Assembly: GCA_025210295.1 (NCBI GenBank)
Contig: JAOASC010000016.1
Location: 1-64,000, forward strand
Length of the DNA: 64,000 nt
DNA from: Flavobacteriales bacterium
GTDB taxonomy: Bacteria; Bacteroidota; Bacteroidia; Flavobacteriales_D; Parvicellaceae
Direction of reading: 5' to 3'
Position 1 is the stretch's first letter; each line of letters opens with the position of its first letter. A program made the translations under genes and the position numbers. Shown here piece after piece: positions 1-8,675 of this stretch. The notes beneath the pieces are model-generated. The model did no database searches. It saw nothing but the letters and a program-made list of their open reading frames with translations, and had not been told where the DNA came from.

Positions 1-85
1 AAATAGAATAGGGGAGTAACAAAAAAAGACAACCATTTCTGATTGTCTTTTCTTCTTTTTAGTAGCGGGAGCTGGACTCGAACCA
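1..85. repeat. Left copy of a 170-bp-offset direct repeat
   Basis: Bases 1-85 match bases 171-253 with only small differences. The shared stretch holds an AT-rich leader, a terminator hairpin and 23 identical bases (63-85 and 231-253) that are the 3' end of a tRNA gene. The copy may continue beyond the left edge. The arrangement fits a tandem duplication of the 3' part of the tRNA gene with its terminator, or an att-like duplication left by an element that used the tRNA 3' end. Confidence 0.8.
21..50 (-). terminator. Terminator hairpin of the decayed tRNA copy
   Basis: AAAGACAA and TTGTCTTT form an 8-bp stem with a loop of about ten bases. On the minus strand it is followed by a run of T (the A run at 21-27). 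It is the same hairpin that follows the intact tRNA at 191-220, so it came with the duplication. Confidence 0.6.
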
Positions 86-119
86 CGTCCGCCTCAGGCT
101 GATAAGAGCCCGACGAGTT
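63..119 (-). pseudogene. Decayed initiator-tRNA copy (3' portion)
   Basis: The 3' acceptor strand and T-loop are identical to the intact tRNA at 231-302, and a ten-base block on the 5' side of the anticodon arm is also kept. The 5' acceptor strand and D arm have been replaced by unrelated AT-rich sequence. The T stem has two mismatches and the best anticodon hairpin has a six-base loop, so a functional tRNA is unlikely. It lies 170 bp downstream, in the direction of transcription, of the intact gene. Confidence 0.7.
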
Positions 120-170
120 AGTATTCTAATATTTTAAAATTCGTTTAAGGCAAAAGATAGTTGTCTATCA

Positions 171-230
171 AAATAGAATAGGGTAATAACAAAAAAAGAC
201 AACCATTTCTGATTGTCTTTCTGTTCTTAG

Positions 231-253
<23 letters not shown>
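171..253. repeat. Right copy of the 170-bp-offset direct repeat
   Basis: This is the partner of bases 1-85. It contains the terminator and the 3' end of the intact initiator tRNA. The identical stretch ends inside the T arm at base 253; beyond it the copies agree only over a short block of the anticodon arm. Confidence 0.8.
191..220 (-). terminator. Terminator of the initiator tRNA
   Basis: An 8-bp stem (AAAGACAA with TTGTCTTT) lies 11 bp downstream of the tRNA 3' end on the minus strand and is followed by a T run. This is a normal intrinsic terminator arrangement for a single tRNA gene. Confidence 0.75.
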
Positions 254-302
<49 letters not shown>

Positions 303-311
303 ATATGCGTG

Positions 312-319
312 CAAAGATA
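312..319 (-). promoter_or_regulatory. -7 element of the tRNA promoter
   Basis: CAAAGATA on the plus strand reads TATCTTTG on the minus strand, an exact match to the Bacteroidota TAnnTTTG -7 element. It lies 10 bp upstream of the first tRNA base, which is the expected position. Confidence 0.6.
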
Positions 320-349
320 ATAAACTTTATTGAAAGACCAAGATAAAAC

Positions 350-1207
350 TTATAAAATATCAGCTAATTTAAAGGTTTGGTCCAATCGAACTCCCTTTTC
401 TGTATGTTTTACCGTACAAACTTCATTAACACTGTCATGTTCTAAAAATAAATAGTATCCCTCATCAGCAGCTTTATTTAAAAACCATTCTTTTTCAGAC
501 ATTGTCAACAAAGGACGAGTATCATAGCCCATAACATAAGGAAGTGGAATATGTCCTGTACTAGGTAATAAATCGGCCATAAAAACAATCGTTTTTCCTT
601 TATATTGAATCATCGGAATAATTTGACTTTCAGTATGCCCATCTGCAAAAAAAGCATCAACATTATTAAAAATGTTGTTGGTAATAGTATTGGTACGCTT
701 AATAAAATCTAGCTGTCCACTTTCTTTTAAAGGTTGAATATTCTCCGTTAAAAAAGAAGCTTTTTCTCTAGGATTAGGTACTGTTGCCCACTCCCAATGT
801 TTGTCATTACTCCAATAGGTAGCATTTTTAAATACAGGAGTAGCATGGGTTCTCTCTTGGTTGGCCCACTTAACAGCTCCACCACAATGATCAAAATGTA
901 GATGAGTTAACAGTACGTCCGTAATATCGTCAAATGAAAAACCTTTAGAGTTTAGAGATTTTTCCAGAGAATCATCCCCAGAAAGGTGGTAATGACTAAA
1001 AAACTTTTCTGATTGTTTATCTCCAATTCCAGTATCTATAAGTATGAGTTTATTCCCATCTTCAATTAAAAGACTTCGCATACTCCATGTGCATAAGTTT
1101 TTCTCATCAGCAGGGTTTGTTTTTTCCCATAGTTGTTTAGGAACAACTCCAAACATAGCTCCGCCATCTAATTTAAAGTCTCCAGTGGGTATTGTATGTA
1201 ATTTCAT
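350..1207 (-). CDS. MBL-fold metallo-hydrolase
   Basis: This 285-residue protein has the complete metallo-beta-lactamase metal site: H102-x-H104-x-D106-H107, then H191, D212 and H257, as in dinuclear zinc hydrolases of the family. No signal peptide is seen, so it should be cytosolic. The overall shape resembles lactonase-like or quorum-quenching MBL proteins, but the substrate cannot be read from the sequence. It is the last gene of a minus-strand operon, 3 bp after the LpxH-like gene, so it is probably co-transcribed with lipid and envelope functions. Confidence 0.85.
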   Translation of the reverse strand: MKLHTIPTGDFKLDGGAMFGVVPKQLWEKTNPADEKNLCTWSMRSLLIEDGNKLILIDTGIGDKQSEKFFSHYHLSGDDSLEKSLNSKGFSFDDITDVLLTHLHFDHCGGAVKWANQERTHATPVFKNATYWSNDKHWEWATVPNPREKASFLTENIQPLKESGQLDFIKRTNTITNNIFNNVDAFFADGHTESQIIPMIQYKGKTIVFMADLLPSTGHIPLPYVMGYDTRPLLTMSEKEWFLNKAADEGYYLFLEHDSVNEVCTVKHTEKGVRLDQTFKLADIL

Positions 1208-1210
1208 AAT

Positions 1211-1975
1211 TTATAATTGTAAATCTTTAAATTTCTTTAATGCTAAATTAATACCATCAAACTCAGCATAAGTATAGTGGTTTAACCAATCACCTGTGTT
1301 AACATATACACAGCCCTCAGCTATTTGATGTTGAATGGGTAAATGGCGATGTCCAAAAAGGAAGAAATCGATGTGATTATTAGCCTGTAATTTTCTTTTA
1401 CAATAAGCAATCAACCATTCTTTATCTTCGCCAAGAAACACTTGAGGCTCTTTTCCTTTTCTTCTACTAGCTTTTGACCAATTATTGGCAACCATAAAGC
1501 TAAAATTAGGATGAACTCTAGCAAACAACCACTGACTAATAGGATTGGCAAAAACTTTTTTGATAATCTTATATTTTCCGTCACCAGGACCTAATCCATC
1601 TCCATGTCCCAAGAAGAAAGTTTTTGACCCAAATTTAAAAACACCTTGTTTCCGATGAATTGTTACGCCTAATTCTTTTTCCAAATAATCAAACATCCAC
1701 ATGTCATGGTTCCCGATAAAGAAATGAACAGGGATACCGCTGTCTACGATATTTGCAATAGTACCTAAAAAACGGGTAAAGCCTTTAGGAACTGTATATT
1801 TATATTCAAACCAAAAATCAAAAATATCCCCCATTAGGTAGATGGCACTAGCATCTTTTTTGACCGTATTTAACCACAAAACTATTTTACGTTCTCTTTC
1901 TAAACTTTCTTTAAAATTAGGCGTGCCTAAATGAAAGTCTGAAGCAAAATATATTTTTGTAGGCTTCTGTTCCAT
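1211..1975 (-). CDS. lpxH: UDP-2,3-diacylglucosamine diphosphatase-like metallophosphoesterase
   Basis: The 254 residues carry the calcineurin-like phosphoesterase signature in order: D-x-H at 13-15, GD at 49-50 followed by FDFWFE, a GNHD motif near 92, HGDG in the middle and GHRH near the C-terminus. The FDFW stretch and overall length suit LpxH, which removes UMP from UDP-2,3-diacylglucosamine in lipid A synthesis at the inner face of the membrane. It lies 3 bp from the next gene in a minus-strand operon with a PlsC-like acyltransferase, which agrees with a lipid role. A different small-molecule phosphoesterase remains possible. Confidence 0.75.
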   Translation of the reverse strand: MEQKPTKIYFASDFHLGTPNFKESLERERKIVLWLNTVKKDASAIYLMGDIFDFWFEYKYTVPKGFTRFLGTIANIVDSGIPVHFFIGNHDMWMFDYLEKELGVTIHRKQGVFKFGSKTFFLGHGDGLGPGDGKYKIIKKVFANPISQWLFARVHPNFSFMVANNWSKASRRKGKEPQVFLGEDKEWLIAYCKRKLQANNHIDFFLFGHRHLPIQHQIAEGCVYVNTGDWLNHYTYAEFDGINLALKKFKDLQL

Positions 1976-1978
1976 AAA

Positions 1979-2530
1979 TTAATAGATAGATGGATTATAG
2001 TTTTTAGGAAACTTGGCAGTGTAATTTAAGTAGTAGTCCTGAATTTTCTGCATATCGTTTTCAAAAGAATCTGTTAATTCTATCACCTTATTGATTCCAG
2101 ATGTTTTCGTTTTATAATCTAAAAAACCGAGAAGAACTGGAACTTTAGCTTTTTTAGCAATATGATAAAAACCAGTCTTCCATTTTTCAACTCTTTTTCG
2201 AGTTCCCTCAGCAGGAACAATAAAAATAATTTCTTTTTCTTGAAGGAGGTTTGTTGCATAATCGACCATGTTCTTTCCATTTTTTCGGTCAACTCCAACA
2301 GCTCCTAAAGCTTTAAAAAAGAACCCAAAGATAGATTTCGTATAACTATCCTTGATAAGAAACTTAACATCAATACCAATTTTCCAAAAAGTAGCTAATG
2401 CAAAAAGGAAATCCCAATTAGAAGTATGAGGAGCAGCAACAAGTACCCCTTTTCTAATTCTAAATTCTTTTTTATAATCTGATTTCCAACCAAACAATTT
2501 TAATACAAAACTTCCTATTGTTTTTTTCAT
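1979..2530 (-). CDS. PlsC-like lysophospholipid acyltransferase
   Basis: At 183 residues this is a short member of the PlsC/LPLAT family. The catalytic H35-x4-D40 motif and the substrate-binding PAEGTR motif at 106-111 are both present. It probably transfers an acyl group to a lysophosphatidic acid-like lipid at the cytoplasmic membrane. The N-terminus is basic and no signal peptide is seen. Its start codon shares one base with the stop of the upstream aminotransferase gene, which suggests translational coupling. The acyl acceptor cannot be read from the sequence. Confidence 0.8.
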   Translation of the reverse strand: MKKTIGSFVLKLFGWKSDYKKEFRIRKGVLVAAPHTSNWDFLFALATFWKIGIDVKFLIKDSYTKSIFGFFFKALGAVGVDRKNGKNMVDYATNLLQEKEIIFIVPAEGTRKRVEKWKTGFYHIAKKAKVPVLLGFLDYKTKTSGINKVIELTDSFENDMQKIQDYYLNYTAKFPKNYNPSIY

Positions 2531-3723
2531 TAAGATAGTTTATCTAAAACTGTTTTTATTCTCTTTAATGCTTCTTTGAGTTCCTCATCGCTAGCAGCAT
2601 AGGAGATTCTTACACATTTAGGAGCACCAAATGCACTACCACTAACCAAAGCAACCAATGCTTCATTTAAAATATATAGAGTTAAATCGTCAGCGTCATT
2701 GATCTTATATATCCCATTTGATTTGCCAAAGAAAGAACTAATATCAGGGAATAAATAAAAAGCTCCCTCAGGTACATTCGTAACGACACCATCAATAGTG
2801 TTGAGTCCTTCTAAAACTAAATCTCTTCTTCTTCTAAAAGCCTCTCGCATTTCAAAAGTAACAGATGGTTCAGCTGCTACAGCCGCTAATGCCGCTCTTT
2901 GTGAAATCCCTGAAGTTCCTGAAGTAATTTGACCTTGCATTTTTGTACAAGCATCAGCAATCCATTGTGGAGCGCCAATAAAACCTAAACGCCAGCCTGT
3001 CATCGCAAATGCTTTAGAGACACCGTTAATCGTAACCACTTGATTGTAGACTTCAGGTATTTGAGCTAAACTATAATGTTGCCCGATAAAATTAATGTGT
3101 TCGTATATTTCATCACTAATGACAATCATTTTCGGATGCTTAATAATAACATCAGAAAGTGCTCTTAATTCTTGCTCACTGTATAAAGATCCAGTAGGGT
3201 TACAAGGAGAACTATAAATCATTAAACGTGTTTTGGACGTAATGGCTTGAGACAGTTCATAAGGTGTGATTTTAAAATCATTTTCTATAGACGTTTCAAT
3301 AAAAACAGGAACCCCTTCGGCTAATTTTACAATCTCTTCATAAGTCACCCAATAAGGAGCAGGAATGATGACTTCATCTCCTGGATTGATCAAACTTAAT
3401 ACGACATTAGCGATAGATTGTTTGGCACCAGTTGAAACAACAATTTGACTAGCTTTATAGTCTAAATTATTATCACGTTTAAACTTTTCAGAAATAGCCG
3501 CTCTCAAATCAGCATAGCCATTTACAGCCATATACTTAGTGTAATTTTGGTCGATAGCTTCTTTTGCAGCATCCTTAATAAATTCAGGAGTATCAAAATC
3601 TGGTTCACCTAAACTTAAACCGATAATATCTAATCCTTTTTCTTTTAATTCTCTGGTTTTTCTTGCCATGGCAAGCGTTGCAGATTCAGCTAATCTATTG
3701 AGTCTATTGGAAACCTCTTTCAT
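2530..3723 (-). CDS. PLP-dependent class I aminotransferase (aspartate aminotransferase type)
   Basis: This is a 397-residue fold-type I aminotransferase. The PLP-binding lysine is K237 in SKAFAMTGWR, with D204 and Y207 of the cofactor pocket, the PCNPTGS turn near 173 and a C-terminal arginine in CVRISYA for the substrate carboxylate. The length and motifs fit bacterial aspartate aminotransferases of the I-gamma type. It is the first gene of the operon running down to 350 and has its own -7 element at 3765-3772. Whether aspartate is the main substrate is an inference. Confidence 0.85.
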   Translation of the reverse strand: MKEVSNRLNRLAESATLAMARKTRELKEKGLDIIGLSLGEPDFDTPEFIKDAAKEAIDQNYTKYMAVNGYADLRAAISEKFKRDNNLDYKASQIVVSTGAKQSIANVVLSLINPGDEVIIPAPYWVTYEEIVKLAEGVPVFIETSIENDFKITPYELSQAITSKTRLMIYSSPCNPTGSLYSEQELRALSDVIIKHPKMIVISDEIYEHINFIGQHYSLAQIPEVYNQVVTINGVSKAFAMTGWRLGFIGAPQWIADACTKMQGQITSGTSGISQRAALAAVAAEPSVTFEMREAFRRRRDLVLEGLNTIDGVVTNVPEGAFYLFPDISSFFGKSNGIYKINDADDLTLYILNEALVALVSGSAFGAPKCVRISYAASDEELKEALKRIKTVLDKLS

Positions 3724-3764
3724 AAAAATTTACTACGTGATATTTTAACTAATATGTTCTATCA

Positions 3765-3772
3765 CAAATCTA
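3765..3772 (-). promoter_or_regulatory. -7 element for the aminotransferase-lpxH operon
   Basis: CAAATCTA on the plus strand reads TAGATTTG on the minus strand, an exact TAnnTTTG match 41 bp upstream of the aminotransferase start. No clear -33 TTTG is seen at the usual spacing. Confidence 0.45.
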
Positions 3773-3850
3773 ATAATATTTTATAGAAATGTTGTAAGTT
3801 TATTAGATGATTAACGTCTATTTTAGTGAATTTTAAAAAGTATTACAATT

Positions 3851-4318
3851 ATGAAAGTTTTAATTACAAATTTAGTTTTAACACTCTTATTCATATCTTG
3901 TTCACATGCCCAGACTGTAGAAGCTGATACTAATTTCATTCAAAAAACGGATAAAGAATGGAAAGCACTACTTACGCCGCAAGAATACAATATCCTCAGA
4001 GAAAAAGGGACAGAAAGACCATTTACAGGGTTATATAACAAACATTATAAAGAGGGAACGTATCATTGTAAGGCCTGTCAACATCCATTGTTTACTTCAA
4101 CTACTAAATTTGATTCTGGTTCTGGATGGCCATCATATTACGATTATATAAAAGGTAATGTAGAGGAAGTACCTGATTATTCTCATGGAATGAATAGAGT
4201 AGAAGTGGTCTGTAATCAATGTAAAGGACACCTGGGGCATGTTTTTAAAGATGGTCCAAAACCTACAGGATTAAGGTATTGCATTAATTCTTTATCATTA
4301 ACCTTTAAAGAAGAGTAA
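3851..4318 (+). CDS. msrB: Exported peptide-methionine (R)-S-oxide reductase
   Basis: MsrB reduces methionine-R-sulfoxide in proteins. The 155 residues start with a signal sequence (hydrophobic to about residue 16) and then hold the complete SelR domain: zinc ligands C73/C76 and C121/C124, the GSGWPSYY substrate loop and the catalytic cysteine C144 in RYCINS. C17 sits in a weak lipobox-like context and HAQ at 19-21 is an alternative cleavage site, so periplasmic lipoprotein versus soluble periplasmic protein is open. It is a monocistronic gene facing the convergent hydrolase at 4332. Confidence 0.92.
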   Translation: MKVLITNLVLTLLFISCSHAQTVEADTNFIQKTDKEWKALLTPQEYNILREKGTERPFTGLYNKHYKEGTYHCKACQHPLFTSTTKFDSGSGWPSYYDYIKGNVEEVPDYSHGMNRVEVVCNQCKGHLGHVFKDGPKPTGLRYCINSLSLTFKEE

Positions 4319-4331
4319 AGGTTTGCCAATA

Positions 4332-5264
4332 TTATTGATGGTGATTGATTAGGTATTCAATAAATTCTTCTTGTTGATCAATAAAAACATTGTGGGAACA
4401 ATTTTCGAGTATTTTTAAGTTTTCAGTACCCAAAATTTTGGAATGGCGTTTCAATTGTTTTTTAGAAAATAAACCATCTTCACTCCCATATAATCCTGTG
4501 ATCATGTTCCCATTATTAATAAGCTGAGTTAATTCAGAAGAAAGGTCTAACATTGTATAGTTTTCATTTTTCCAAAAACCAACAACTGGAGGTTGCGTCA
4601 TTTTCATAGCTGTAGGAAACAATATCGAATCTTGTTTAAACAGTTGATTAATAGCAACTGCTTGTTCTGTAGCTTGTGTAGGGGAATAAAAACCATTACG
4701 CATTGCAAACATAAAGCAATAGCCGCTATATTGAAGCGATGAGGGATCCATTTTCTGTAAAGCTTTTAGGTATTCAAGAGAAGAAGCATCTTTTTTCTGT
4801 TTAAATATTTTTTCTGAGGACTCGATAATTGATTGAAAAGTTTCTTGAAAAGAAATAGGAGCACCAACGAGTATTAAATGTTTAATTTTGGTAGGATACT
4901 TTAGGAGGTATTTTGTTCCCACAACCCCTCCAAAACTATGGCCAATTAATGTTACTTTTTTAAGTGAATAAGTCTCAATGATGCTGTTCAAATCCTCCAC
5001 CGTTTGTTCAAATGTGAATTTCGCAGATGTATCAACGCTTCTTCCTTCACCACGACGATCGTATAGAACAACAAAGAAGCCTTTTTGAGCTAATTTCTCA
5101 GCGGTAGTACTTTCAAAATTTGCTGCATTATAACCAGGTCCTCCGTGGAGAAACAAAATAGGAGGGTTAGTTTGATTACCAAATGTCTTTATGTACATCT
5201 CTTGAGAAACAACACTAAGAGTGGTAACCAATAAAATGGTGAATAGAAAACAACGGTAGAACAT
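4332..5264 (-). CDS. Exported alpha/beta hydrolase
   Basis: The 310-residue protein begins with a signal peptide ending near SVVSQ at 21. It has an HGGPG oxyanion-type motif from H40, the nucleophile elbow GHSFGG with S110, and late GSEDG and SHN motifs that can supply the acid and histidine. HGGPG is typical of prolyl iminopeptidases and related hydrolases (peptidase S33), so a periplasmic peptidase or esterase is plausible. It is followed closely in the same direction by nothing and preceded by a thioredoxin-like gene only 4 bp away, so the two are probably one transcript with the gene at 5837. Confidence 0.8.
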   Translation of the reverse strand: MFYRCFLFTILLVTTLSVVSQEMYIKTFGNQTNPPILFLHGGPGYNAANFESTTAEKLAQKGFFVVLYDRRGEGRSVDTSAKFTFEQTVEDLNSIIETYSLKKVTLIGHSFGGVVGTKYLLKYPTKIKHLILVGAPISFQETFQSIIESSEKIFKQKKDASSLEYLKALQKMDPSSLQYSGYCFMFAMRNGFYSPTQATEQAVAINQLFKQDSILFPTAMKMTQPPVVGFWKNENYTMLDLSSELTQLINNGNMITGLYGSEDGLFSKKQLKRHSKILGTENLKILENCSHNVFIDQQEEFIEYLINHHQ

Positions 5265-5268
5265 GAAC

Positions 5269-5835
5269 CTATTTTTGTTGTTGCTGTTGTAAACTTTTAT
5301 TCCAAATACCGTTTAAGTAGTTGTGATAATATTTATATTCATTTTTAGCAAAAAAGATCAAGTTCCCAATTAAAGCTTCTGGTTGTTTATATCCACTTAA
5401 AATAGTTACTCTCACAAAGTTTTCATCTAAGATCACATAACTAGGATAGGACAGTTTTCCATCTAATAAAGAATGTGCAAACCAATGCGTTCTACCTCTA
5501 GCATTGGGATGTTTTTTATTGAATGTTGGATCCGAATTAACAAAGGTCATGTTATTAAAAATGATGGTATCTTTCGTTTCTGCATCAAACTTAACCGGAT
5601 AATAATTGGCGTTCATATACTGTACAATTGTTGGATCTAAAAAAGTAGATTTGTCCATCTTTTTACACCAACCACACCAACCAGTATAGAGGTCTATAAA
5701 TACTTTTTTCTTTATACTATCTTCGGCTCTTTGCGCGACCATTTCATCCCAAGACATCCAATTAATTGTAGCAGGTTGTGCATTGACAAGATAACCTACA
5801 GTAAATAATGTAATTGTTAATATAAACTTTTTCAT
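5269..5835 (-). CDS. Exported thioredoxin-like protein
   Basis: The 188 residues start with a signal peptide (hydrophobic 4-17, cleavage near NAQ at 20). They contain the redox motif WCGWC at C54/C57 within the sequence TGWCGWCKKMD, which is typical of periplasmic thioredoxin-like proteins of the DsbD-gamma/thioredoxin_7 type. The C-terminus is glutamine-rich. It likely reduces or transfers disulfides in the periplasm, perhaps supplying a partner such as the exported MsrB just upstream, which is an inference from proximity. It sits 1 bp from the YwqK-like gene and 4 bp from the hydrolase gene. Confidence 0.8.
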   Translation of the reverse strand: MKKFILTITLFTVGYLVNAQPATINWMSWDEMVAQRAEDSIKKKVFIDLYTGWCGWCKKMDKSTFLDPTIVQYMNANYYPVKFDAETKDTIIFNNMTFVNSDPTFNKKHPNARGRTHWFAHSLLDGKLSYPSYVILDENFVRVTILSGYKQPEALIGNLIFFAKNEYKYYHNYLNGIWNKSLQQQQQK

Positions 5836-5836
5836 T

Positions 5837-6610
5837 TTAATTCAATTTATAATTTTGCGTATCAATAATTTGACCAGAATTATCATATTCAACCCATTTC
5901 CCACTTTTCTCACCAGCAGTGTATTGACCTTCGATCCAAATTTTTCCATTTTTCTTGTAGCTGCTATAAGTTCCATCATATAAGCCTTTGTCACATTCAT
6001 AAACTTCTTTTAGTTCACCTGTTTGGTAATAAAGTTTGTATTCATTGGTCAACGTATCATTCACAAAAAAAGCTTCTGCTTCAATAGCCCCATTAATATT
6101 GTATAAAGTTGCTTTTCCTTGCTTCCTCCCTAATTCATAGGTGGTGATTTCAGAAATTTCACCTGTCTCAAAATACATCCTTAAAATACCATCCATATAA
6201 CCTTGGATGTATTCAGCTTCTGAGCGAAGTTGTCCATTCTCGTAATATAGCTGTGAAAAACCATCAACAATTCCTTTTTTCCAATGGCTATGTTCTTCAA
6301 TATTTCCATTGTTAAACCACCATTTCCATTCACCTTCACGATTGTTATCTTCATAAAAACCCTGGGCTAATCGATTACCATTATTATGGAAAGAAATTGT
6401 AGGTCCATTAAGCTTATCATTGGTCCAATAACTAGAATCCTTAATTGAGCCATCTTCATACCAAGTGATCCATAATCCATCTTTTTGATTATTGTTTACA
6501 AGGAGACCTTGCTCTTTTTTTGCTCCATTATTATAATAATTAGTGGTAACATTGTCTTTACATGAGTACAAAATTACACTCGCACCTAAAAGAGAAATTA
6601 AAGCTTTCAT
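5837..6610 (-). CDS. YwqK-like MORN-variant repeat lipoprotein
   Basis: The protein has 257 residues, a lipobox-type signal peptide with C17, and about nine repeats of roughly 23 residues of the form G-x-W-x-x-(W/Y)-Y-x-(N/D)-G-x-(I/L), the MORN_2 pattern found in YwqK-family proteins. These repeats form extended beta-sheets. Despite the family's annotation as a toxin-antitoxin component in some genomes, no partner toxin is seen here. The role is probably in the cell envelope and is otherwise unknown. It is the first gene of a three-gene minus-strand set reaching 4332. Confidence 0.7.
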   Translation of the reverse strand: MKALISLLGASVILYSCKDNVTTNYYNNGAKKEQGLLVNNNQKDGLWITWYEDGSIKDSSYWTNDKLNGPTISFHNNGNRLAQGFYEDNNREGEWKWWFNNGNIEEHSHWKKGIVDGFSQLYYENGQLRSEAEYIQGYMDGILRMYFETGEISEITTYELGRKQGKATLYNINGAIEAEAFFVNDTLTNEYKLYYQTGELKEVYECDKGLYDGTYSSYKKNGKIWIEGQYTAGEKSGKWVEYDNSGQIIDTQNYKLN

Positions 6611-6696
6611 AGTGTAAAGATATTATTTTTCTATTTAGGAAATTAATGCCCATAATTTTTTGTCATTTTTTTAGAGGGATATAGGCAACTAGCTAT

Positions 6697-6704
6697 TATC
6701 TTTG
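6697..6704 (+). promoter_or_regulatory. -7 element for the gliding-domain gene
   Basis: TATCTTTG matches the TAnnTTTG consensus exactly and lies 31 bp upstream of the start at 6736. Confidence 0.5.
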
Positions 6705-6735
6705 GCGTCAATTAAAAAAGCTCAGAACGAAACCA

Positions 6736-7959
6736 ATGCGTTATTTATTCATCCCAATATTACTCTCTTCTAGTTTTATTTCAGCTCAAATGTATGTTGG
6801 GACTGATGTCGCTGTAGCTGATGGAGGAATAATCAAAGTGCAGGGAAATTCATTGCATGTTGGAGGAAATGGATTGTTAGAAAATGCTGGTACAGTTGAT
6901 GTTGCTCACAATTATATTAATAACGGAATATCGACTGGTTTTGCAACAAATACTGGAGAATATATTGTTGGAGGAAATTGGGAAAATAACAATGTTTTTA
7001 CAGCAGATTTTTCATTGGTTCATCTTTACAATTCAGATAAGTTAATCACAGGGACTTCAATTACTGATTTTTACACCTTAAAACTTTCAGGCGGAAGTAA
7101 ACTCATGACTATTGATGCTTCGGCTATAGTCTTAGATTTAGGAACAGATCATTTAATGACTGATGGTAATGTCATGTTGGTGAATAACCCAGATCCCACA
7201 GCTTTGATATACTCTTCTGGGTATGTTAGTAGCAGAGAAGATGGCCATTTACAACGTAAAACGAATTCAACAGCGACTTATTCTTTTCCACTGGGATCAG
7301 ATTTAGGTGACTTTAGATTACGTCCAATAGATTTTATTCCCAATGATAATTTGGAAAATACATTTGGAGCGCGATTAGCAAATAATGACGCAACTATAGA
7401 CGGCTATGACCTGGAAGAAAAATCAATACTTACCGGAAATTTAAATCCGTTATACTACCATCATATCTATCATAATTCGGGATCTTCAAATGTTGATGTA
7501 AGGTTTTATTATGATCCAGCTGAGGATGAAGTTACGGAGACTATAGCAAATTGGAATAATGAATGGAACATCGAAGATGGTGTCAGTAATGGCGGAGCTA
7601 ATGGAGGTTATGAATCTTTATTATTAGCTAATTTTAATGATTTTAGTACCAAGCCATTTATTTTAGCCAATCAAAATGAATTGATTTATATTCCTAATGC
7701 ATTTACACCTAATAGTGATGGAGCTAATGATCTTTTTACTGTTGCTTATGATGAAGAGAAACTATTAAAGTTTGCATTTTTTATTTTTGATAGATGGGGA
7801 AATCCAATCTTAGAAGAGCATCACCCTAATTTTACATGGGATGGAACATCAAAAGGACAGAAGTTACCAAGTGATGCTTATGTTTGGAAAATGGATTATC
7901 AACTAAAGGGAAGTACAGAAATAGTTGAGAAAATAGGTCATGTTTTCTTGCTTAAATAG
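6736..7959 (+). CDS. T9SS type B secreted protein with gliding-motility C-terminal domain
   Basis: This 407-residue protein has a signal peptide (cleavage near ISAQ at 17). Its N-terminal half is rich in glycine and asparagine and looks like beta-helix or beta-sandwich sequence. From about 315 it has a CHU_C-type gliding-motility domain, recognisable by IPNAFTPNSDGAND followed by FxIFDRWGN and a late DG-W pattern. Such domains direct export through the T9SS to the cell surface. The passenger function is unknown. It stands alone between a divergent YwqK-like gene and ytxJ. Confidence 0.85.
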   Translation: MRYLFIPILLSSSFISAQMYVGTDVAVADGGIIKVQGNSLHVGGNGLLENAGTVDVAHNYINNGISTGFATNTGEYIVGGNWENNNVFTADFSLVHLYNSDKLITGTSITDFYTLKLSGGSKLMTIDASAIVLDLGTDHLMTDGNVMLVNNPDPTALIYSSGYVSSREDGHLQRKTNSTATYSFPLGSDLGDFRLRPIDFIPNDNLENTFGARLANNDATIDGYDLEEKSILTGNLNPLYYHHIYHNSGSSNVDVRFYYDPAEDEVTETIANWNNEWNIEDGVSNGGANGGYESLLLANFNDFSTKPFILANQNELIYIPNAFTPNSDGANDLFTVAYDEEKLLKFAFFIFDRWGNPILEEHHPNFTWDGTSKGQKLPSDAYVWKMDYQLKGSTEIVEKIGHVFLLK

Positions 7960-7980
7960 CCAATTACACGTTTTCTTTTA

Positions 7981-7988
7981 TATTTTTG
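7981..7988 (+). promoter_or_regulatory. -7 element for ytxJ
   Basis: TATTTTTG matches TAnnTTTG and lies 19 bp upstream of the ytxJ start codon. The short leader is plausible for this phylum. Confidence 0.4.
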
Positions 7989-8007
7989 TGTTACCAAAAG
8001 CAAAAAT

Positions 8008-8382
8008 ATGGGGTGGTTTTCCAAAAAAGAAACAAGTGCAGAAACAACTATTAATTGGAAACAATTAAATACCGAGCAACAACTCAAACAAATAATAGAA
8101 GAGTCCTATACTATTCCAGTAGCATTGTTTAAGCATAGTACACGGTGTTCTATCAGCAGTATGGCTAAGACTAGACTAGAAAGAGCTTGGGATTTAGAGC
8201 TAGATCAAATCTCGATTTACTATCTTGATCTACTTGCTTACAGAAACGTGTCTGATGCAATAGCTGCTACATTCGATGTCGCGCACCAATCTCCACAACT
8301 AATTTTAGTTAAAAATGGTAAAGTTGTTTACCATGCTTCCCATTCATCAATTGCCGTAGAAAAAATTAAAACATTACTATGA
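8008..8382 (+). CDS. ytxJ: Bacillithiol-system redox-active protein YtxJ
   Basis: This is a 124-residue thioredoxin-fold protein with the family motif HSTRCSIS, in which C47 is the single active cysteine in the position of a monothiol bacilliredoxin. The family length is usually close to this. YtxJ proteins are thought to remove bacillithiol from mixed disulfides. The protein is cytosolic. Its last bases overlap the start of the DUF3817 gene by 4 bp (ATGA type), which indicates an operon. Confidence 0.85.
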   Translation: MGWFSKKETSAETTINWKQLNTEQQLKQIIEESYTIPVALFKHSTRCSISSMAKTRLERAWDLELDQISIYYLDLLAYRNVSDAIAATFDVAHQSPQLILVKNGKVVYHASHSSIAVEKIKTLL

Positions 8383-8654
8383 ACAATAAATCATTTTTGA
8401 CAACCTTTAGAATGATAGCAATATTAGAAGGTGTTTCGTATATTTTAATATTGTTAGTGGCTTATGTATTTAAAATACATGAGTGGGTTAGACCTATCGG
8501 AATGGCACATGGAGTATTATTCATTGCCTATGTTATTTTTACTTTTTTAGGAAAAATGATTGAACGCTGGTCTATAAAAGATACTGCTATTATATTTTTA
8601 GCATCTTTAATTCCATTGGGAACTTTTTACGTAGAAAAAAAATATTTGAAATAA
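8379..8654 (+). CDS. DUF3817 integral membrane protein
   Basis: The 91 residues hold three hydrophobic segments (about 8-28, 39-58 and 68-84). The EGVSYILIL start and the RPIGMAHGVLF motif are characteristic of the DUF3817 family, small membrane proteins of unknown function. It overlaps ytxJ by 4 bp and is followed 21 bp later by ettA, so the three are probably co-transcribed. Confidence 0.8.
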   Translation: MNNKSFLTTFRMIAILEGVSYILILLVAYVFKIHEWVRPIGMAHGVLFIAYVIFTFLGKMIERWSIKDTAIIFLASLIPLGTFYVEKKYLK

Positions 8655-8675
8655 ATTAAATCATAAAATCAAAAC

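Noticed and set aside
5837..6610. Toxin-antitoxin antitoxin label for the YwqK-like repeat protein
   Set aside because: It is a lipoprotein with MORN-type repeats and no toxin gene is adjacent.
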